From: Svornostia sp051306365
Lineage (GTDB): Bacteria > Actinomycetota > Thermoleophilia > Solirubrobacterales > Solirubrobacteraceae
Assembly (NCBI GenBank): GCA_051306365.1
Contig: JBPPNC010000192.1
Location: 1-8,617 of the forward strand
Direction: 5' to 3'
Length of the DNA: 8,617 nt
Numbering within the stretch: the stretch's first letter is position 1; every line of letters begins with the position of its first letter. The notes beneath the pieces are model-generated. The model saw only the letters and a list, made by a program, of their open reading frames with translations. It searched no databases and had not been told where the DNA came from. The position numbers and the translations under genes were made by a program. Of the stretch, positions 5,652-8,617 are shown piece by piece.

Positions 5652-6491
5652 TCACCAGTGCGCGTCGTGTCGTTCCATCACGCCCATCCCGCTGGCGAGC
5701 TCGACACCACCGGGCAGGACGCCGGTGAACGTCCCGAAGGGCTGCTCGTAGTCACTGCGCACGACGAGGAGGTTGTCGTGGCGCTCGCGGGTCGCCTCGG
5801 CGGCGAAGTCCAGGCGCTCGCCGTCGTGGCCGTCGATCCCCAGCAGGCCGTCGAAGCGGACGGGGCCGGGCTCGGCCGCGACGGCGTCGACCCAGACGGA
5901 GCGCTCGCTGGCCTGCGGCGGGTCGTTGATGCCGGTGACGAGGTTCCACCCGACGGTCCGGCCGTCGGGGGTGGTGCCGACGCCCGCCGACCACCACCAC
6001 GCCGTGTGGCGCGGGTGATACCCGGCGCTGTCGTCGACGACCGCGAGCGCGCGCAGGCCCAGGACCGGCTGGCCGGGCAGGGAGATCCGGCCGCGGACGG
6101 GGCGGGCCGCCTGCTTACGCGTCCAGGTGTACGCCTGCGTGCCGTCGACCGGGCAGATCGTCTCCACGCCCGCGCCCTCATCGACGCGCAGGTCGATCGC
6201 CGCCTGGCCGTCACGGACGGCGACGCCCCCGTCGTCGAACCGCACCGGCCCGCGCCGGAGCCACGTGCGGCCGTGCAGCCGCTGTGTGCGCCGGTCCCAG
6301 ACGGCCCACCACGCGCTCGCCGCCGGGCCGATCCGCGCGGAGCCGACGCACAGCATCACCTCCTCGGAGAACGCGCCGATGTAGCGCCACCGCTTCAGCG
6401 GCCGTCCGGCGCGCCAGAGGGGCATCCCGTCGGGGGGAAGGGGCAGGTCGTGCGGGCGGTGCGATCCATCGCCGCGGTAATGCAGGTCCAT
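5652..6491 (-). CDS. DUF2804 family protein
   Basis: A 279-residue protein with the DUF2804 hallmarks: LPLPPDGMPLWR near the start, KRWRYIGAF (33-41), YHPRHTAWWWSAGVG (158-172), GWNLVTGIND (181-190), and the closing run FGTFTGVLPGGVELASGMG then VMERHDAHW, which ends the protein as is typical. The family is Trp-rich, predicted beta-rich, without a known reaction; there is no signal peptide or membrane segment here. The start at 6491 is preferred over the in-frame ATG at 6527 because a TTGACT/GATGCT promoter lies between them and places the transcript start at 6491; the longer form would also run into the operator. It is divergent from the amidase-TetR pair and probably under the same TetR. A lipid-related role is plausible only from the FadR-like regulator and the neighbouring desaturase. 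Confidence 0.9.
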   Translation of the reverse strand: MDLHYRGDGSHRPHDLPLPPDGMPLWRAGRPLKRWRYIGAFSEEVMLCVGSARIGPAASAWWAVWDRRTQRLHGRTWLRRGPVRFDDGGVAVRDGQAAIDLRVDEGAGVETICPVDGTQAYTWTRKQAARPVRGRISLPGQPVLGLRALAVVDDSAGYHPRHTAWWWSAGVGTTPDGRTVGWNLVTGINDPPQASERSVWVDAVAAEPGPVRFDGLLGIDGHDGERLDFAAEATRERHDNLLVVRSDYEQPFGTFTGVLPGGVELASGMGVMERHDAHW

Positions 6492-6497
6492 GCGGGT

Positions 6498-6527
6498 AGC
6501 ATCCCGCTGAGTTGACTCGTCAGTCAA
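6498..6527 (-). promoter_or_regulatory. Leaderless promoter of the DUF2804 gene
   Basis: On the minus strand: TTGACT (-35, plus 6522-6527), an 18-base spacer, GATGCT (-10, plus 6498-6503), then 6 bases to the ATG at 6491. The -35 is five of six to consensus and the spacing is normal, so transcription should start at or beside the start codon. The same bases also give TAGCAT (6497-6502) rightwards, a possible weak -10 for the amidase gene with a leader of roughly 24 bases and no clear Shine-Dalgarno. Confidence 0.65.
6512..6527. promoter_or_regulatory. Candidate TetR operator, TTGACT-N4-AGTCAA
   Basis: A perfect 6-bp inverted repeat with a 4-base spacer (CGTC), 16 bases in all, typical of TetR-family operators. 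One arm is the -35 box of the DUF2804 promoter and the other lies just upstream of the amidase start at 6533, so an occupied site could shut both directions. The TetR gene at 7369 is in the rightward operon, giving an expected self-regulated loop. I saw no second copy elsewhere in the window. Confidence 0.7.
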
Positions 6528-6532
6528 TCACC

Positions 6533-7369
6533 ATGCGCGCCGCCGCCGTCCAGCTCAACGCCACCGCCGACGTCGCCCGCAATCTCGAGCGGGCCGACGC
6601 GCTCGTGCGCGCCGCGGCCGCCGACGGCGCGACGCTCGTGGTGCTGCCCGAGAAGTGGGTCGCGCTCGGCGACGACGACGCGATGCGCGCCGCTGCGCAG
6701 CCGCTCGACGGCGAGGCTGCGACCTGGGCGTGCGCCGTCGCGCGTGAACTGGGCATCGACCTCGTGGCGGGCTCGTTCGGCGAGCTCGTGCCCGGGGATG
6801 ACCGCACGCGCAACACGTCGGTGCACGCCGGGCCCGACGGGGAGATCCACGCGCTGTATCGCAAGATCCACCTGTTCGACGTCGAGGTCGACGGCGTCGC
6901 GTACCGCGAGTCCGACCTCGAGACACCCGGCGACGAGGTGGTCGTGTCCGCGACCGCGGACGGCGTCGGCCTGGGCCTCAGCATCTGTTACGACCTGCGG
7001 TTCCCCGAGCTGTACCGGCTCCTCGCCCTCCGGGGTGCCCGGGTGCTCGTCGTGCCCGCGGCCTTCACGCTGGCGACCACGCGCGACCACTGGGAGATCC
7101 TTCTGCGCGCCCGGGCGATCGAGAACCAGTGCTTCGTCGTCGCGGCGAACCAGATCGGCGAGCATCCGCCGACGTACCGGTCGGGCGGGCGCTCGATGAT
7201 CGTGGATCCGTGGGGCGTGGTCCTCGGTGTCGTGCCCGACCGTGAGGGCCACGTCGTCGCGGATCTCGATCTCGCAGGGCAGGACCACGTGCGCGCGAAG
7301 CTCCCGGCGCTCGCAAACCGGCGGCCGTCGGCGTACCGGTGGGCGGAGACCGCTGAGGTGCAGGGCTGA
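6533..7369 (+). CDS. Nit-family carbon-nitrogen hydrolase (omega-amidase / deaminated glutathione amidase type)
   Basis: A 278-residue cytoplasmic amidase of the nitrilase superfamily. The Glu-Lys-Cys triad is present: Glu40 in VVLPEKW, Lys111 in YRKIHLFDV and Cys152 in LSICYDLRFPELYR. AAFTLATTRDHWEILLRARA (176-195), IENQCFVVAANQ and the SGGRSMIVDPWG segment are characteristic of the Nit1/Nit2 branch, whose members hydrolyse 2-oxoglutaramate or deaminated glutathione, a metabolite-repair role. The precise substrate cannot be settled from sequence. ATG 6533 (MRAAAVQLNA) matches the usual family start. A TTG at 6512 would add seven residues, but it lies inside the operator. Its TGA shares the A with the TetR ATG (TGATG), so the two are translated as a coupled pair. 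Confidence 0.92.
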   Translation: MRAAAVQLNATADVARNLERADALVRAAAADGATLVVLPEKWVALGDDDAMRAAAQPLDGEAATWACAVARELGIDLVAGSFGELVPGDDRTRNTSVHAGPDGEIHALYRKIHLFDVEVDGVAYRESDLETPGDEVVVSATADGVGLGLSICYDLRFPELYRLLALRGARVLVVPAAFTLATTRDHWEILLRARAIENQCFVVAANQIGEHPPTYRSGGRSMIVDPWGVVLGVVPDREGHVVADLDLAGQDHVRAKLPALANRRPSAYRWAETAEVQG

Positions 7370-7992
7370 TGGCGCAGCGGATGGCCGGCGCGGACCGGCA
7401 GCGGCAGATCCTCGATGCGGCCGTCCGCGTGTTCGCCCGCCAGGGCTTTCACACCTGCCGCGTGGCGGACATCGCCGACGAGGCGGGCGTCGCGTACGGC
7501 CTCGTCTACCACTACTTCGGGTCGAAGGAGGAGATCCTCGACCGCATCTTCCTCGAGCGCTGGAACGTCATGCTCGAGGTCATCCGCGAGATCGACGCCG
7601 GCGACGCGCCCGCCCGCGCCAAGCTCGAGGCGATCGCCGGCTTCATCGTGGAGTCCTACCGGCACGATCCCGACGTGATGAAGGTCATCATCGTCGAGGT
7701 GACGCGCGCGGCGAACTCATTCGGACGCACGCACCTCGAGCAGATCGGCGAGGCGTACGATCTCATCGCCCAGATCGTCGCGCGGGCGCAGGCGGACGGG
7801 GAGTTCAAGGACACCGTCACGCCGAAGTTCGCGGCCATGGCGTTTTACGGCGCGATCGAACAGGTATTGACGGGGTGGATCTTTGATCTGCTGCCTGCCG
7901 GCGAGGCCGAGTACGACCGCGCGAAGGGCCTCGTGATCGAGACGGTCTGCGGTGGACTTGATGCAACACCGGCATCTGCCGGCACGGTCTGA
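7369..7992 (+). CDS. TetR-family transcriptional regulator, FadR (YsiA)-like
   Basis: A 207-residue repressor. The helix-turn-helix is at 10-57: RQRQILDAAVRVFARQGFH, then RVADIADEAGVAYGLVYHYF and GSKEEIL. The ligand-binding part (58-207) has a pattern I associate with the Bacillus FadR group, including VESYRHDPDVMKVIIVEVTR (94-113) and FYGAIEQVLTGWIF (159-172); FadR senses long-chain acyl-CoA. The ligand here is therefore possibly acyl-CoA, by inference only. ATG 7369 has GAGGTG (7355-7360) 8 bases upstream and overlaps the amidase stop. The likely target is the dyad at 6512-6527, which would make it control itself, the amidase and the DUF2804 gene. Confidence 0.93.
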   Translation: MAQRMAGADRQRQILDAAVRVFARQGFHTCRVADIADEAGVAYGLVYHYFGSKEEILDRIFLERWNVMLEVIREIDAGDAPARAKLEAIAGFIVESYRHDPDVMKVIIVEVTRAANSFGRTHLEQIGEAYDLIAQIVARAQADGEFKDTVTPKFAAMAFYGAIEQVLTGWIFDLLPAGEAEYDRAKGLVIETVCGGLDATPASAGTV

Positions 7993-8007
7993 TTGGATTC
8001 GGTGGAG

Positions 8008-8148
8008 ATGAAGGAGAACGAACTCGTCCAGCGCCTCGTGTGGACCGCTCTGCTCGCCGGCTTCGGCGCCATCGCCACGGCGATCACCGCCCGGGCCGCC
8101 GCGATGGCGTTCCGGAAGATCTTCGATGGGGAGGATCCACCCGAATGA
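8008..8148 (+). CDS. Small single-span membrane protein, DUF4235-like
   Basis: A 46-residue protein. Residues 8-35 are a hydrophobic, Ala-rich segment (LVWTALLAGFGAIATAITAR) followed by FRKIFDGEDPPE. The Trp near the start, small-residue helix, basic F/W-R-K and the G-x-x-PP ending match the short actinobacterial DUF4235 proteins, although this copy is at the small end. The function is unknown. ATG 8008 is used; GTG 8002 and TTG 7993 are in frame and possible, and the Shine-Dalgarno is poor (GGTGG and GGAG lie almost against the ATG). The stop overlaps the next start as ATGA. It begins 15 bases after the TetR stop and may be read from the same transcript. Confidence 0.72.
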   Translation: MKENELVQRLVWTALLAGFGAIATAITARAAAMAFRKIFDGEDPPE

Positions 8149-8617
8149 GTGAGGACACCTCCAAGGGGCCGGAGGAGACCCCGGCCGGCTCTGAGGAGCC
8201 GACGCCGCCTCCGCCCGAGATTCCTGTGTGGCCCGAGCCGAGCACGGCTGAGCTGCTCGCGGTCGCGTCCGGCAGCGAGCCGGAGGGCGATGAGCCCGCC
8301 GGGGAGCAGCCGTCCGCGCCGCCGGAGCCCGATGCGCCCGCGTGGGCGCCGATCGAGCCGCCGAGCGCCCAGGGCGCGTGGCCGTCGGTCGAGCCGCCTG
8401 CTGCGGCCCCTGGACCCACGCCGGAACCCGAGCTCCCCGCGGCGGCGATCCCGGAGCCGCCCCCGGCCCCTGAACCCGAGCCGGCGCCCGCGTGGAGCAC
8501 GTCCGAGGCCGCGCCCGACAAGGCGCCCGCCTGGCCGCCGGTCCAGCCGCCCGCCGAGGAGCCGCTTCCGGCCGAGGCGCTCATCCCGCCTGCGCCGGAA
8601 CCGGAGCCGGTGCCCGC
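8145..8617 (+). CDS. Pro/Glu/Ala-rich protein (3' end beyond the window)
   Basis: The frame opens at ATG 8145, overlapping the preceding stop (ATGA), and stays open for 157 codons to the window edge. The visible part is low-complexity and probably disordered: acidic start MSEDTSKGPEETPAG, then Pro-, Glu- and Ala-rich sequence with a recurring Trp motif (APAWAPIEPP at 64-73, GAWPSVEPP at 77-85, APAWSTSE at 114-121, APAWPPVQPP at 127-136). No signal peptide or membrane segment appears in this part. Such tails often precede a membrane or folded domain, which would lie past the edge. A 166-residue Gly/Ser-rich frame on the opposite strand (8084-8584) is taken as the shadow because the plus frame is coupled to an upstream gene. 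Confidence 0.7.
   Translation, partial: MSEDTSKGPEETPAGSEEPTPPPPEIPVWPEPSTAELLAVASGSEPEGDEPAGEQPSAPPEPDAPAWAPIEPPSAQGAWPSVEPPAAAPGPTPEPELPAAAIPEPPPAPEPEPAPAWSTSEAAPDKAPAWPPVQPPAEEPLPAEALIPPAPEPEPVP

Noticed and set aside
4609..5655. A 348-codon minus frame opposite the desaturase
   Set aside because: The plus strand carries all desaturase histidine boxes; the minus translation has no family features.
5409..6515. A 368-codon plus frame opposite DUF2804
   Set aside because: It overlaps the desaturase out of frame and is antisense to the clear DUF2804 motifs; no recognisable protein.
7969..7982. Hairpin CCGGCA-TC-TGCCGG at the end of the TetR gene as a terminator
   Set aside because: The loop is only 2-4 bases, it lies within the coding end, there is no T-run, and coupled genes follow closely.
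8084..8584. A 166-codon Gly/Ser-rich minus frame
   Set aside because: It is the reverse of the Pro/Glu-rich plus frame, which has a start coupled to the upstream gene; the minus frame also overlaps the small membrane protein gene.

Overview
The window is high-GC DNA with strong G/C preference at third codon positions. That bias leaves very long stop-free frames opposite the real genes. The gene set (TetR and MerR regulators, a three-histidine-box acyl desaturase, a DUF2804 protein, a DUF4235-like mini membrane protein) and start codons placed only a few bases after -10 hexamers (leaderless-type starts) suggest an actinobacterial lineage. A soil Thermoleophilia/Solirubrobacterales-type genome is my guess, not something the sequence proves. 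I see no rRNA, tRNA, CRISPR array, insertion sequence or phage gene.

Layout. 1-424 (-): 5' part of a secreted protein that runs off the left edge. 425-702: a divergent control region with a hairpin and two dyads. 703-1404 (+): MerR-type regulator with a perfect dyad overlapping its ribosome binding site. 1438-1474: hairpin between convergent genes. 1481-4627 (-): a three-gene run transcribed leftwards, consisting of a GNAT acetyltransferase, a subtilisin-like S8 protease with an unusual Phe-Thr tripeptide-repeat tail and a helical C-terminus, and a GT-A glycosyltransferase with DXH and WGFED motifs like polypeptide GalNAc-transferases. The protease stop and glycosyltransferase start overlap (TGATG). 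The glycosyltransferase is frameshifted and appears to have lost a short internal piece. 4648-5625 (+): fatty acyl desaturase, divergent from the GNAT gene across a 20-bp spacer. 5652-6491 (-): DUF2804 protein. 6533-7992 (+): Nit-family amidase coupled to a FadR-like TetR regulator. 8008-8617 (+): a 46-residue membrane protein coupled by ATGA to a Pro/Glu-rich protein that runs off the right edge.

How the parts may work together. (1) Protease plus glycosyltransferase: the coupled pair couples a Thr-every-third-residue tract to a glycosyltransferase resembling enzymes that modify Thr in repeats, so the protease tail may be, or may once have been, the glycosyltransferase's substrate. This is inference. 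(2) DUF2804, amidase and TetR: a perfect TTGACT-N4-AGTCAA dyad sits between the divergent DUF2804 and amidase genes and contains the -35 box of the DUF2804 promoter. It is the natural candidate operator for the TetR protein encoded two genes away. (3) Both divergent spacers at about 4638 and 6500 carry the same GGGTAGYATC core, which reads as a -10 box in both directions.
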